Shown here: one piece after another, positions 25,171-33,493 of the stretch
How the letters are laid out: every line of letters begins with the position of its first letter
How positions within the stretch are numbered: the first letter of the stretch is position 1
Source: Trebonia sp963759545
GTDB lineage: Bacteria > Actinomycetota > Actinomycetes > Streptosporangiales > Streptosporangiaceae
Length of the DNA: 64,000 bases
Assembly (NCBI GenBank): GCA_963759545.1
Contig: CAVXAB010000015.1
Location: forward strand, 62,001-126,000
Direction of reading: 5' to 3'
The notes under the pieces: model-generated
The model's input: the letters and a program-made list of their open reading frames with translations, nothing else
Told to the model about the DNA's origin: nothing
The model's database searches: none
Program-made: the position numbers and the translations under genes

Positions 25171-26135
25171 GTCGCCTGTGCTCGTGGCGCGGCCTCCCGC
25201 GCCGGATCGGGGATACGGTCGAGAACGCAGGCGGCCCGGTGCGCCTCACCCGTCGTGTCGCCCCGCGTGACCTGACGGAGGGCGGGCTGGCCGGTCAGGC
25301 ACCGGGGCTCAGCGTGCGCGCAGCGCGGGCTGAACACGCAGCATGCGGGCTCGGCGCGCAGCAGCGGCACCTGGCCGGCGATCGGCGTCAGCCGCCGGGT
25401 CTCGGCGTTGCTGTCCGGCTGCGGCACCGCGCCGAGCAGCCCGGTCGTGTAGGGGTGGGCCGGCGACGCGAGCACTTCGGTGGTCGGCGCCTGCTCGAGC
25501 ACGTACCCGGCGTACATCACCACCACCCGGTCGGCCATGCGGCTGACCACACCGAGGTCATGGGTGATGAGCAGCACCGACATGCCGAGGGAGCCGCGCA
25601 GGTCCCGCAGCAGGCTGAGGATCTGGGCCTGGATCGTCGGGTCGAGCGCGGTCGTCGGCTCGTCGGCGATCAGTACTTCGGGGTCGCAGGCGACGGCCAT
25701 GGCGATCATGACCCGCTGCCGCATCCCGCCGGACAGCTGGTGCGGGTAGGACCGCAGGTGCCGCGCCGCGGACGGCATCCGGACCAGGTCGAACAGCTCG
25801 AGCGCCCGGGACCTGGCGTCCGTCCACGACAGCCCCTGGTGCCTGCGGAGCACCTCGGCGACCTGGCGGCCGACGGTCAGCGACGGGTTGAGCGCGGTCA
25901 TCGGCTCCTGGAAGATCATCGCGATCGTGGCGCCGCGGATGTCGCGCAGCCGCCGCGGCGAGGCCGCGCGCAGTTCTTCGTCACGGAACCAGATGCGCCC
26001 GGTCACTGCGGCGCCGGCCGGTTCAAGGCCGAGCACGGACAGCCCGGTCAGCGTCTTGCCGGAACCCGACTCGCCGACGATGGCGAGCACCTCGTTGTCG
26101 TGCAGCGAGAGCGACACGCCGTTGACCGCGAGCAC
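25167..26135 (-). CDS. Oligopeptide/dipeptide-type ABC transporter ATPase (DppD-like), 5' end disturbed
   Basis: Walker A GESGSGKTLTG, Q-loop MIFQEPMTALNPS, signature LSGGMRQRVMIAMA, Walker B VLIADEPTTALD and the C-terminal Cys cluster (CCVFSPRCAHAEPRC) mark a DppD ATPase. The first start codon in frame is GTG 26135, which cuts off about 20 residues of the first strand. Those residues (LLRIEDLRISFHTAHGPV) are present upstream in frame but without a start. An ATG at 26202, overlapping the dppC stop as ATGA, would begin MSRDP and join this frame if one G near 26187 were removed. I infer a one-base insertion, real or from sequencing. Confidence 0.88.
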   Translation of the reverse strand: MLAVNGVSLSLHDNEVLAIVGESGSGKTLTGLSVLGLEPAGAAVTGRIWFRDEELRAASPRRLRDIRGATIAMIFQEPMTALNPSLTVGRQVAEVLRRHQGLSWTDARSRALELFDLVRMPSAARHLRSYPHQLSGGMRQRVMIAMAVACDPEVLIADEPTTALDPTIQAQILSLLRDLRGSLGMSVLLITHDLGVVSRMADRVVVMYAGYVLEQAPTTEVLASPAHPYTTGLLGAVPQPDSNAETRRLTPIAGQVPLLRAEPACCVFSPRCAHAEPRCLTGQPALRQVTRGDTTGEAHRAACVLDRIPDPAREAAPRAQAT

Positions 26136-26198
26136 CGGGCCGTGGGCCGTGTGGAAGCTGATCCGCAGGTCCTCGATCCGCAGCAGCGGGGTCTCTGC

Positions 26199-27098
26199 TC
26201 ATCGCCGCCCCCGAGGGTTGAGCGCGTCGGTGATGCCGTCGCCGAACAGGTTGAAGCAGAGCGCGGTGAGGAAGATCGCGACGCCTGGGAAGACCCCGAG
26301 CCAGGCCGCCTGGTACAGGTACTGCTGCGCCTGGGCGAGCATCCCGCCCCAGTCCGCGGTGGGCGGCTGGACGCCGAGGCCGAGGAACGACAAGATCGCC
26401 GCGCCGACGATCGAGGCCGGGATGGCGACCGTGGTCTGCACGGTAACCGGGCGAAGCACGTTCGGGAGGATCTGCCGCCGCAGGATCGTCAGGTCGCGCT
26501 CGCCGTTCACCAGCGCGGCCTGGACGTACTCGAGGCCGCGTACCTCTAGCGTCGCGGCGCGGGCGATCCGGGCGATCTGCGGCACCTGCGCGACGCCGAG
26601 CGCGAGCACCGCGGTCCACAGGGTGGGCTGGGAGATCGCGGCGAGTCCGACGGCGAGCAGCAGGAACGGGAAGGCGAGCAGCACGTCGGCAACCCGCATC
26701 AGCAGCGTGTCAACCGGCCCGCGGAAGTACCCGGCGATCATTCCGTACGGCAGCCCGACCGCGGTGCCGAGCAGCGTAGAGACGATTCCTGCGGCGAGTG
26801 TGGTGCGCGCGCCGTAGAGCATCCGGGACAGCACGTCCCTGCCGAGCTGATCGGTGCCGAGCAGGTGGTGCGGGGACAGCGGCGGGGCGAGCACGAGGGC
26901 GAAGTTCGGCGCGTTCGGGTCGTACGGCGCGGCGAGCGGGCCGAATACGGCGACGAGCACGACGATGACCGAGCCCACTGCGCCGACCATCGCCAGCGCG
27001 CTGAACCGGGGGCGCGTCCTGGCGGCGCGGACCATCCGCGCCGCCGCTCGCGCGCCGAGCGGTGCCGGAACGCCCGGCCCGGCGATCCCCGCGGTCAC
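26199..27098 (-). CDS. Dipeptide-type ABC transporter permease (DppC-like)
   Basis: About 299 residues with six predicted helices, an N-terminal OppC-type segment (PNAPNFALVLAPPLSPHHLLGTD broken here as ASP-type loop, then LGRDVLSRMLYGARTTL) and the EAA loop near VRGLEYVQAALVNGERDLTI. GTG 27098 is chosen because it overlaps the dppB stop as GTGA; a longer in-frame start would lie inside dppB. It forms a membrane heterodimer with DppB. Confidence 0.9.
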   Translation of the reverse strand: MTAGIAGPGVPAPLGARAAARMVRAARTRPRFSALAMVGAVGSVIVVLVAVFGPLAAPYDPNAPNFALVLAPPLSPHHLLGTDQLGRDVLSRMLYGARTTLAAGIVSTLLGTAVGLPYGMIAGYFRGPVDTLLMRVADVLLAFPFLLLAVGLAAISQPTLWTAVLALGVAQVPQIARIARAATLEVRGLEYVQAALVNGERDLTILRRQILPNVLRPVTVQTTVAIPASIVGAAILSFLGLGVQPPTADWGGMLAQAQQYLYQAAWLGVFPGVAIFLTALCFNLFGDGITDALNPRGRR

Positions 27099-28057
27099 GC
27101 GGCACTCCTGCCGACGGTGACCCGCAGCCGCGGGTTGATGAGCGCGTAACACACGTCGGTGAGCAGGTTCACGATGATGTACCCGGCGGCGGTCAGCAGC
27201 ACCGCCCCTTGCAGCGTCGGGTAGTCCCGCTGGTAGACCGAGTCGAGCGTGAGCTGTCCGATACCGGGGATGTTGAAGACCTCCTCCACGGTCACGATGC
27301 CGGCGATCAGGCCGCCGAGCTGCAGCCCGACCACCGTGACCACGGTGACGAGGCTGTTGCGCAGCGCGTGAATCCAGATCACCTGCGATTCGCGCAATCC
27401 CTTGGCGCGGGCGGTCCGCACGTAATCGGCGCCGAGCGCCTCGATCATCGCCGCCCGTGTCTGCCGCATGAGCACCGCGGCGAGCCCGGTGCCGAGCACG
27501 ATCACCGGCATGACCATGTGCGACAGGTTCCCGCCGAGACCGCCGCTCAGCGGCACGAAGCCACCGGACGGCAGCACGTGCAGGTGCACCGCGAAGATCA
27601 AGATGGCCAGGATGCCGAACCAGAAGTGCGGCAGGGAGAGCCCGCCGAGCGCCGCCGCGCTCGCGACCCAGTCGGTGACGCGCCCCGGCCGGACGGCCGC
27701 GGCGACGCCGGCGGGGACGCCGAGCGCGACGGCGAACGCCAGGGCAAGCACCGCGAGCTCAAGCGTAATCGGCAGGCGCTGCGCGAGCTGCGTGGCCACC
27801 GGGATGTCGGTGACCGGCGAGGTGCCCAGCTGCCCGCGCAGCACCTCGCCGATCCACCGCGCGTACTGGACGGGCAGCGGCTGGTCGAAGCCGTACCGGT
27901 GAATGGTCGCGGCGAGCGCCGCCGGGTTGGTGGAGTCCGCCGACAGCGCCGTCGCCGGACCGCCGGGGAGTGCGTGCACGGCGCCGAACACCACGATCGT
28001 CGCGAGCAGCAAGGTGACGAGCGCGATGAAGGTGCGCCGCGCGATGGCCCAAGGCAA
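27095..28057 (-). CDS. Dipeptide-type ABC transporter permease (DppB-like)
   Basis: A 320-residue permease: helix 1 (FIALVTLLLATIVVFGAVHAL), the OppB-typical YGFDQPLPVQYARWIGEV with GQLGTS, and the EAA region ADYVRTARAKGLRESQVIW. The start is TTG 28057, immediately after the substrate-binding protein stop, with no better alternative in frame. Order binding protein-dppB-dppC-dppD-dppF is the classical one. Confidence 0.9.
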   Translation of the reverse strand: MPWAIARRTFIALVTLLLATIVVFGAVHALPGGPATALSADSTNPAALAATIHRYGFDQPLPVQYARWIGEVLRGQLGTSPVTDIPVATQLAQRLPITLELAVLALAFAVALGVPAGVAAAVRPGRVTDWVASAAALGGLSLPHFWFGILAILIFAVHLHVLPSGGFVPLSGGLGGNLSHMVMPVIVLGTGLAAVLMRQTRAAMIEALGADYVRTARAKGLRESQVIWIHALRNSLVTVVTVVGLQLGGLIAGIVTVEEVFNIPGIGQLTLDSVYQRDYPTLQGAVLLTAAGYIIVNLLTDVCYALINPRLRVTVGRSAA

Positions 28058-29683
28058 TCAGCCCACCTGCGCGTACTCGAGCCGGATCAGCCCGTCGGGG
28101 AAGTACTGCACGCCGGTGACGTTCTTGCTGACCCCGAGGTAGTACTTGTCGTACCACAGGTAGATGATGTTGAGTTCCTGGTGCATCAGCTGGACGGCCT
28201 GCGTGTAGATCTGCTGTCGCTGTGCGGTGGACGTGGACGCGCGGGCCTGCAGGAGCAGGTTGTTCAGCGCCGGGTAGTCCGCGCCTGTGTAGTTGAGCCC
28301 GGCGCCCGGGTACCAGTCGCTGAAGATGTTCTGGTCCGGGTCGATCCGGCCCGACCAGCCGATCTGGTACATCTCGAAGTCGCCGGCCGCCGCCCTGGAC
28401 AGCGTGGTGGTGAACTCAAGCGGCTGGAGGGTCACGGCGAAGCCGGCCTGCGCCGCCATCGACTGGATGATCGAGCCGATCTGCAGCTCAAGCGGGGCGT
28501 TCTCCAGCATGAGCGTGACGTGGACCGGCGTCTTGAGCCCGGTAGCCGCGATGAGGCTCTTCGCCTCGGTGATGTTCTGCGCGGGACACGGGACGCTCAC
28601 CGCCCACGGGCTGTTTGGCGGGATTGGCGTGCAGCCGGGCGTGTAGAGCCCGTCGAAGGCGACCTGGTTCAGCTGCGCGCGGTTCAGCGACAACTCGAAC
28701 GCCTCGCGCAGCGTGGGGTGCGTGGCGAACGGGTTGCTCGCGGTGCCGTAGGCCTTCAGCGACCCGTTCACGTTGCCGGTGTTGATGTCTAGGCCCTCGT
28801 AGCCAAGCGAGTTCTGGCCCTCGACGGTGGTGCTCGCGTTGTTCTGCAGCGTCTTGACGTCCTGGGGCGCGATCTGGTCACCTATCTGGATCTGACCCGA
28901 TTCCAGGTCGGCCGCCATCGTGCTCGGATCCGAGATGACCTCGAAGGTGACCGTGGACAGGTGCACGTGGGACTTGCCGTAGTAGTAAGGCGACTTCTTC
29001 AGCACGATGGTGTCCAGGCTGGGCCGGGAGGAGAACTCGAACGGTCCGACGCACACCGGGTCCTGCGCGAAGTTGTTGCCCAGCTTGGCCAGCTGCTTCG
29101 GCGAGAGGATCATGCCGGCCCGGTCGGCGAGGACCGACGTCAGCGGGGCGAACGGCTTGGACAGGTGCAGCACGACGGTATCCGGCCCGGTCACGGCGAC
29201 GCTGGTCACGCCCTTGAGCTCGCTGGCGCGGTTGGACTGCGGGTTGGTCAGGTACCGGTCGATCGTGGTCTTCACCGCCGCCGCGTTGAATGGCGTGCCG
29301 TCGTTGAACAGGATGCCGGGCTTGAGGTTGATGGTGTAGGCGCGCCCGCCATCGGTGATGACCGGGAGCGAGGCGGCGAGCTGCGGCACGATCTGCAGCC
29401 CGGCGTTGATGTCGTACAGCTTCTGGCACATGTTCGCGAACACCGTGCGCCCGACGAAGGTGGCGGCCGTCGTCGGGTCGAGGGCGTCGGGCGCTTCAGC
29501 GAGGCCAACGGTGATGCTGCCCGACCCGGCCGAGGCGGTGGAGCCGCCGCCGCCGCCGCTGCTGGTGGTGGCCGGCGCGGTGCAGGCGGCTAGCCCGGCG
29601 AAGAGCGCCACCGCTGCGGCGGCGGCAATCAAGTGATAGGGGAAGCGCAGAGTTGATCTGGCTTTCAGCCGAGGGTTCACCAT
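28058..29683 (-). CDS. ABC transporter substrate-binding lipoprotein, family 5
   Basis: A 541-residue family-5 binding protein with a basic N-terminus (MVNPRLKARS), a hydrophobic segment and a lipobox-like LAACTAP, then a Gly/Ser linker. The fold markers AEAPDALDPTTAATFVGR, YTINLKPGILFNDGTPFNAAAV and QIGWSGRIDPDQNIFSDWY are clear. The ligand (peptide, nickel complex or oligosaccharide) cannot be read from sequence. ATG 29683 is preferred over upstream in-frame codons because the region above is AT-rich promoter-like DNA. First gene of the leftward SBP-dppBCDF operon. Confidence 0.92.
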   Translation of the reverse strand: MVNPRLKARSTLRFPYHLIAAAAAVALFAGLAACTAPATTSSGGGGGSTASAGSGSITVGLAEAPDALDPTTAATFVGRTVFANMCQKLYDINAGLQIVPQLAASLPVITDGGRAYTINLKPGILFNDGTPFNAAAVKTTIDRYLTNPQSNRASELKGVTSVAVTGPDTVVLHLSKPFAPLTSVLADRAGMILSPKQLAKLGNNFAQDPVCVGPFEFSSRPSLDTIVLKKSPYYYGKSHVHLSTVTFEVISDPSTMAADLESGQIQIGDQIAPQDVKTLQNNASTTVEGQNSLGYEGLDINTGNVNGSLKAYGTASNPFATHPTLREAFELSLNRAQLNQVAFDGLYTPGCTPIPPNSPWAVSVPCPAQNITEAKSLIAATGLKTPVHVTLMLENAPLELQIGSIIQSMAAQAGFAVTLQPLEFTTTLSRAAAGDFEMYQIGWSGRIDPDQNIFSDWYPGAGLNYTGADYPALNNLLLQARASTSTAQRQQIYTQAVQLMHQELNIIYLWYDKYYLGVSKNVTGVQYFPDGLIRLEYAQVG

Positions 29684-29727
29684 AAAGACATGATTAGCCT
29701 TCGACGCAAAAATGATAAGTACGTGAT

Positions 29728-29756
29728 TTGTTAAATGTAATCGACTAAGATCACAA
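29728..29756 (-). promoter_or_regulatory. Candidate promoter of the SBP-dppBCDF operon
   Basis: On the minus strand TTGTGA (29756-29751) and TAACAA (29733-29728) are separated by 17 bases, inside the most AT-rich stretch of this part of the window, 45 bases before the SBP start. Confidence 0.5.
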
Positions 29757-29838
29757 GGCTTTACACCGGAAACTCTAGCCACAACAGATACGCACACCCC
29801 GCGCCCGCAACCACGCGCCAGCCACATCAGGCAAGGCC

Positions 29839-30807
29839 TCAGATAGGGAAGTGCCGCCGCAGGTGCTTCAGCTGCGGCTCGGCGTGCGCGTGCGGCACGC
29901 TGTGCCCGCTGTACGGGTACACGATGATGTCCTTGTCCGCGGTTATCTCGTTATAGGCGGCAAAGACCGTCGAGGGCGGGCAGATGTCGTCCATCAGCCC
30001 GACGCTGACCAGGGTCGTCGCCGTGATCCGGCGGGCGAGCAGCGCGCAGTCGACGTAGCGCAGCGTGTTCAGCGCCGTGTCGATGAGCGCGACGTTCTCC
30101 GCGAGGAACTCCGGGATCTCGGTGTACGGCGCGTGCGGCGCGAGGGTGATCGCCCGCTGGATGTCGCACAGGAACGGGACGTCCGCGTGGCACACGCTCA
30201 CCGCGTCCCGGTGCAGCGCCGCGGCGGCCAGCGCCAGCCCGCCGCCCTGACTGCCGCCGCTGACCGCGACGGTCGCTTCCGCGCCGGCGAGCTCGAGCGC
30301 GACGTCCACCGCGCGCGCCGCGTCGGTGAACATCCGGGTGTAGTAGTAGTCCTCTGGCGTGGTGATGCCCCGGGTCATGACCAGCGAGTTCTCGGCGCCC
30401 GTGCCGCCCCGGCCGTCCGGGGTGGCGCCGGTTGACCAGCGGCCGCCCTGTCCGCGGCTGTCCATGACGAGCACCGCGTAGCCGAGTGCGGGCAGCAGGA
30501 AGTGCTCGGACGGCGCGCCCCGGCCGCCGCCGTAGCCGATGAACTTCACCACGACCGGCGAGTTCGCCTGGCCGCCGGGCTTGATGTACCAGGCACGGAT
30601 CGGGTCGCCGCCGGCCCCGGAGAACTCCACGTCGAACACCTGGAACGGGCGGTAGACGTCCGGCTCGTGCGGCGTGAACGTGGCCGGCCGTGCCTGCGCC
30701 CGCGCGTGATCCAGGCGCTTGGCCCACCACTCGTCGAGCCCTTCCGGCTCCTGCGTGCTCGTACGGTACTCGCGCAGCCGCTCGAGCGGCATGTCATACC
30801 AAGGCAT
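29839..30807 (-). CDS. Acetylxylan esterase/cephalosporin-C deacetylase (AXE1, CE7-like)
   Basis: A 322-residue alpha/beta hydrolase. The start MPWYDMPLERLREY, the segment VVKFIGYGGGRG, LVMDSRGQGG, the nucleophile elbow GGSQGG, and the late Asp and His (VGLMDDICPPS, YPYSGHSVPHAH) are those of the AXE1/CE7 family, which removes acetyl groups from xylo-oligosaccharides and cephalosporins. There is no signal peptide, so it acts in the cytoplasm, probably on imported acetylated oligosaccharides. It precedes the SBP-dppBCDF operon on the same strand with a 155-base gap and its own promoter space upstream. Confidence 0.9.
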   Translation of the reverse strand: MPWYDMPLERLREYRTSTQEPEGLDEWWAKRLDHARAQARPATFTPHEPDVYRPFQVFDVEFSGAGGDPIRAWYIKPGGQANSPVVVKFIGYGGGRGAPSEHFLLPALGYAVLVMDSRGQGGRWSTGATPDGRGGTGAENSLVMTRGITTPEDYYYTRMFTDAARAVDVALELAGAEATVAVSGGSQGGGLALAAAALHRDAVSVCHADVPFLCDIQRAITLAPHAPYTEIPEFLAENVALIDTALNTLRYVDCALLARRITATTLVSVGLMDDICPPSTVFAAYNEITADKDIIVYPYSGHSVPHAHAEPQLKHLRRHFPI

Positions 30808-31174
30808 GCGTCGTAACCTATCTGCTCTTACCGGCAGTTGCCTGCCAGCCTGATCTCAGTCAGCACGAAGTCACGGAAGGTCGCAAGGCAGCGCACTCAC
30901 TGTTCGGTGAGACGGCGCAGTCGGAAGGAAGCAGCGGCGTTTTCGTTCCCATGTGGATTCGGCATCAAATGAGCTGCGGAATCCACATGATCATGGTCGG
31001 GCGGCGGTGCCGCGCCCGGACAATCCGGACGAAACGGGCGCGGCGGCCACGGTGGTCGCGCTAACGCGCTCCGGCTGGGACCGGCGCGCCGACGGAGCGG
31101 AGGCCCGCCTCAGTTACGACTCCGGGTGGGAGGTCGTGCTTGGCGCGTACGGCTCCACGGCTGCCACGTGACTC
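30808..31174. other. 367-base gap with palindrome P1
   Basis: No gene is supported between the esterase start and the end of the glycoside hydrolase gene. A 72-codon frame at 30953-31171 arises from the repeat sequence. The P1 palindrome copy 2 lies at 30950-30989. Confidence 0.5.
30950..30989. repeat. Dispersed palindrome family P1, copy 2
   Basis: CATGTGGATTCGGCA (30950-30964) and TGCGGAATCCACATG (30975-30989) pair with one mismatch around the same loop TCAAATGAGC as copy 1 at 11481-11528. Similarity continues to the right but not to the left. Confidence 0.85.
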
Positions 31175-33124
31175 CTAGCTCTCGGCGATCTTGAAGACCT
31201 TGACTCCGAACGGGTGCAGCGTGACCGTGTCCGTGACCTCTGTCTCTCCGAGCGCGGTCAGCCCCAGGGGCGGCGCGAGTTCGCCGGCCGCGCTGAGCGC
31301 CGGCTTGACGGTCAGCGTCTCGTCGGCGTGGCTGACGATCACCGCGTACCGCGTCCCGTCGCGGTGCACGAGGACGTCGCAGGCGACGTCCGGGTCCTCG
31401 ACGGTCACGGTCCTGCGGATCCCCGCGTGCGTGGCGAGTGCGGAGTAGAGCGCGACCGTCGCGTCCGGGTTGACCCGGGCGACGGCCGAGGCCATGTACT
31501 CGAGCGGGTAGGTGCACAGAAGCAGGGCGCCGCGGCCTGTCTGGCGGCGCAGGATGGCGGGGCGGCCGTGCGCGTCGGTGGCGATCACTTCCGCGGTCGT
31601 CGGGATCACGGGCAGGTAGGAACGCGCGTGCTCGTTACCCGCGACCGGGAACGTGAGCGCGGTTCCCCTGCTCAGGCCGCCGAAGTCCCTGGCGAGGGTG
31701 ATCTCGACGAGCTCGTCGGTGATCGGGTCGACGAGGCCGACGTCGAGCTGGTGCCTGATGCCGAAGAGCTCGTTCATCGCACCGTACGACGGACCGCGGT
31801 GCCAGGGCACGTCGCCGGCGCAGTAGGAGACGTAGACGGTCGCGCCGTCTTCGGCGAGGCGTTCGAGCGTGGCGGCGGTGGGGGCGAGGAACTGCTTGAC
31901 CGACGGCGCGAGGTAGAGCCGGGCACCCGGCTCGATGCCGTCGGTTTCCCTGGTCAGCTTGGGTGGCAGGTCGGCGAGCCGCGCGGCGATGTAGGACTGG
32001 TGAAGTCCCCTGGCGACGGCCACGTGGCTGTCAGGCGAGGTGAACGGGAACTGGTTGTCCAGGTAGGCCGAGACGATCAGCGCCGTGTCGGTGTCCGCGC
32101 GCTCGCAGTTGGTGTGGTCAATGGCCTTGAGCGTCTGCGCGAAGGACTTCATCTCGGTGAGCGTGGCCTTGGGCGTGCCGTGCGCGTCGGTGAGCCCGAA
32201 GTTCTGCTCGAACGCGTGATGGCGGTACGGGTCCTGGTGCGGGAGGGCGAAGTCGGTGTTGTTCCACGCGATCCACCCGGTCGCGCCGGCGAGCAGCGTG
32301 CTGTGCAGCACGTGCCGGTAGTACGTGGCCGCGTTGGCGTCGGAGGCGAAGTCGGAGCTGACGCCGAACTCCTCCATGATCACCGGCTTGCCGAACGTGC
32401 CGGACAGCTCGCAGGCGATGGCGGCGGCGTAGCGCTGCCGGACGGGGTCGTCGCCGACGGGGTAAGTGTGGGGGCCGAGGAAGTCCGTCATTTCCGATAC
32501 TTCGGTCAGACGGAAGCCGTTGTCCCTGCCGGTGACCTCGATGCCCCAGGCGCCGTCGCCCAGCGAGAACGGCTGGTGCCCGCCGGCCGCCCTGACCGCG
32601 TCCTTGATGATCCGCGCCCAGGTCGCGACGATCTCGTGATCCGTGTCCGAGCCGCCGTAGATCGGCATCTCGTTGGTGACCAGCCAGCCCGTGACCGCGG
32701 GGTGCGCGTGGAAGCGGCGGACCATCTCGGCGGCGAACCAGGCCTGCCTGCCGACCATCCAGACGTCGTTGTAGAGGTGGCGGTCGTTCCGCCAGGCCGG
32801 GTCCCAGTTCTCGCCGGACATGTGGCCGACGATGAAGGTGGGAATGGTCGCGAGACCCTGCTCGGCGTGCCTGTCGAGGAAGTCGGCGAAGCGCCCGGTC
32901 ATGGTCTCGTCGATCTCGTACGGGCCGGGCATGAAGTCCGGCCAGTAGAAGAACGACCTGGTCATGGTCAGGCCGTGGCGCTTGAGCACGGCAAGCTCCG
33001 CGGTGACGACCGCCGGGTCGTAGTGGCGCCACATGAGCGGCCCGCCGGTTCGCGACCAGAAGTTCGCGCCGAGCCAGTCCACCGGCACGCCGCCGGCCAT
33101 GACCCTCGATGTGTTCCTGCGCAT
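31175..33124 (-). CDS. GH5-like glycoside hydrolase
   Basis: A 649-residue protein with an N-terminal TIM barrel of clan A type: LGANFWSRTGGPLMW, then the acid/base Glu in GWLVTNEMPIYGG (Glu152) and the nucleophile in KPVIMEEFGVS (Glu252). A Rossmann-like middle region (about 350-540) and a small beta C-terminal domain follow, resembling the layout of large mannanase or beta-galactosidase-like enzymes. No signal peptide is present, so it probably cleaves imported oligosaccharides. ATG 33124 follows GGAGGAGG. It is divergent from the LacI gene, and an operator-like site lies about 155 bases upstream. The substrate is unknown. Confidence 0.85.
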   Translation of the reverse strand: MRRNTSRVMAGGVPVDWLGANFWSRTGGPLMWRHYDPAVVTAELAVLKRHGLTMTRSFFYWPDFMPGPYEIDETMTGRFADFLDRHAEQGLATIPTFIVGHMSGENWDPAWRNDRHLYNDVWMVGRQAWFAAEMVRRFHAHPAVTGWLVTNEMPIYGGSDTDHEIVATWARIIKDAVRAAGGHQPFSLGDGAWGIEVTGRDNGFRLTEVSEMTDFLGPHTYPVGDDPVRQRYAAAIACELSGTFGKPVIMEEFGVSSDFASDANAATYYRHVLHSTLLAGATGWIAWNNTDFALPHQDPYRHHAFEQNFGLTDAHGTPKATLTEMKSFAQTLKAIDHTNCERADTDTALIVSAYLDNQFPFTSPDSHVAVARGLHQSYIAARLADLPPKLTRETDGIEPGARLYLAPSVKQFLAPTAATLERLAEDGATVYVSYCAGDVPWHRGPSYGAMNELFGIRHQLDVGLVDPITDELVEITLARDFGGLSRGTALTFPVAGNEHARSYLPVIPTTAEVIATDAHGRPAILRRQTGRGALLLCTYPLEYMASAVARVNPDATVALYSALATHAGIRRTVTVEDPDVACDVLVHRDGTRYAVIVSHADETLTVKPALSAAGELAPPLGLTALGETEVTDTVTLHPFGVKVFKIAES

Positions 33125-33183
33125 GTGGCCTCCTCCGCCAGGCGGCGGCTATCCCCGGGAGGCGAACCCCCCGTACTCCCGAT

Positions 33184-33243
33184 GTCTGCCCGGCCGGGCC
33201 TGATCGCAAAGACCGCGATCGTGCCCGGCCCGGCCGGGCAGAC
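33184..33243. repeat. Dispersed palindrome family P3, copy 2
   Basis: The arms begin GTCTGCCCGGCCGGGCC and end GGCCCGGCCGGGCAGAC, around the core CTGATCGCAAAGACCGCGAT, which differs from copy 1 (19333-19392) at one position. The outer arms differ between copies but each remains self-complementary. Confidence 0.75.
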
Positions 33244-33277
33244 GAGAGGTGTTCAATGCCGGCCCGGTCGTCCTGGA

Positions 33278-33293
33278 CTATACCGGTTTAGTG
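33278..33293. promoter_or_regulatory. LacI-type operator candidate upstream of the GH gene
   Basis: CTATACCGGTTTAGTG matches the reverse complement of the site at 34787-34802 in 15 of 16 positions. The centre ACCGGT is palindromic with a CG middle, as in LacI-family operators. Confidence 0.65.
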
Positions 33294-33324
33294 CAGCGTC
33301 GTCCACGGTAGGGGCTGGTTATTG

Positions 33325-33383
33325 GACGCGTCCCGGACTTACCGGGGATTTTCCCGGGACTTACCGGGACGCGTCCCGGACGC
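33325..33383. repeat. Direct repeats in the GH-lacI intergenic region
   Basis: GGACGCGTCCCGGAC occurs at 33325 and 33368, and GGACTTACCGGG at 33335 and 33357. GGGACGCGTCCC is itself palindromic. The cluster sits between the divergent GH and LacI genes and may hold further binding sites. Confidence 0.6.
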
Positions 33384-33393
33384 ATCCCGGTTA

Positions 33394-33409
33394 TGCTTAA
33401 CCGGGACAG
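33394..33409. promoter_or_regulatory. LacI-type operator candidate upstream of lacI
   Basis: TGCTTAACCGGGACAG shares CTTAACCGG and the AG end with the site at 34787-34802 (12 of 16 positions), 85 bases before the LacI start. It suggests autoregulation. Confidence 0.5.
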
Positions 33410-33493
33410 CGAATCTCTTCGTCCTGCCCTGCCCAGGGAGTCATCGGTCGGTCACGGTCGGGTGGAAGAGGTTCGGGAGATGAGGGGGCCCGG

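Noticed and set aside
30953..31171. Small frame sharing a peptide with one at 11486
   Set aside because: The shared residues come entirely from the P1 DNA repeat, in more than one frame, so this is a repeat and not a protein family.
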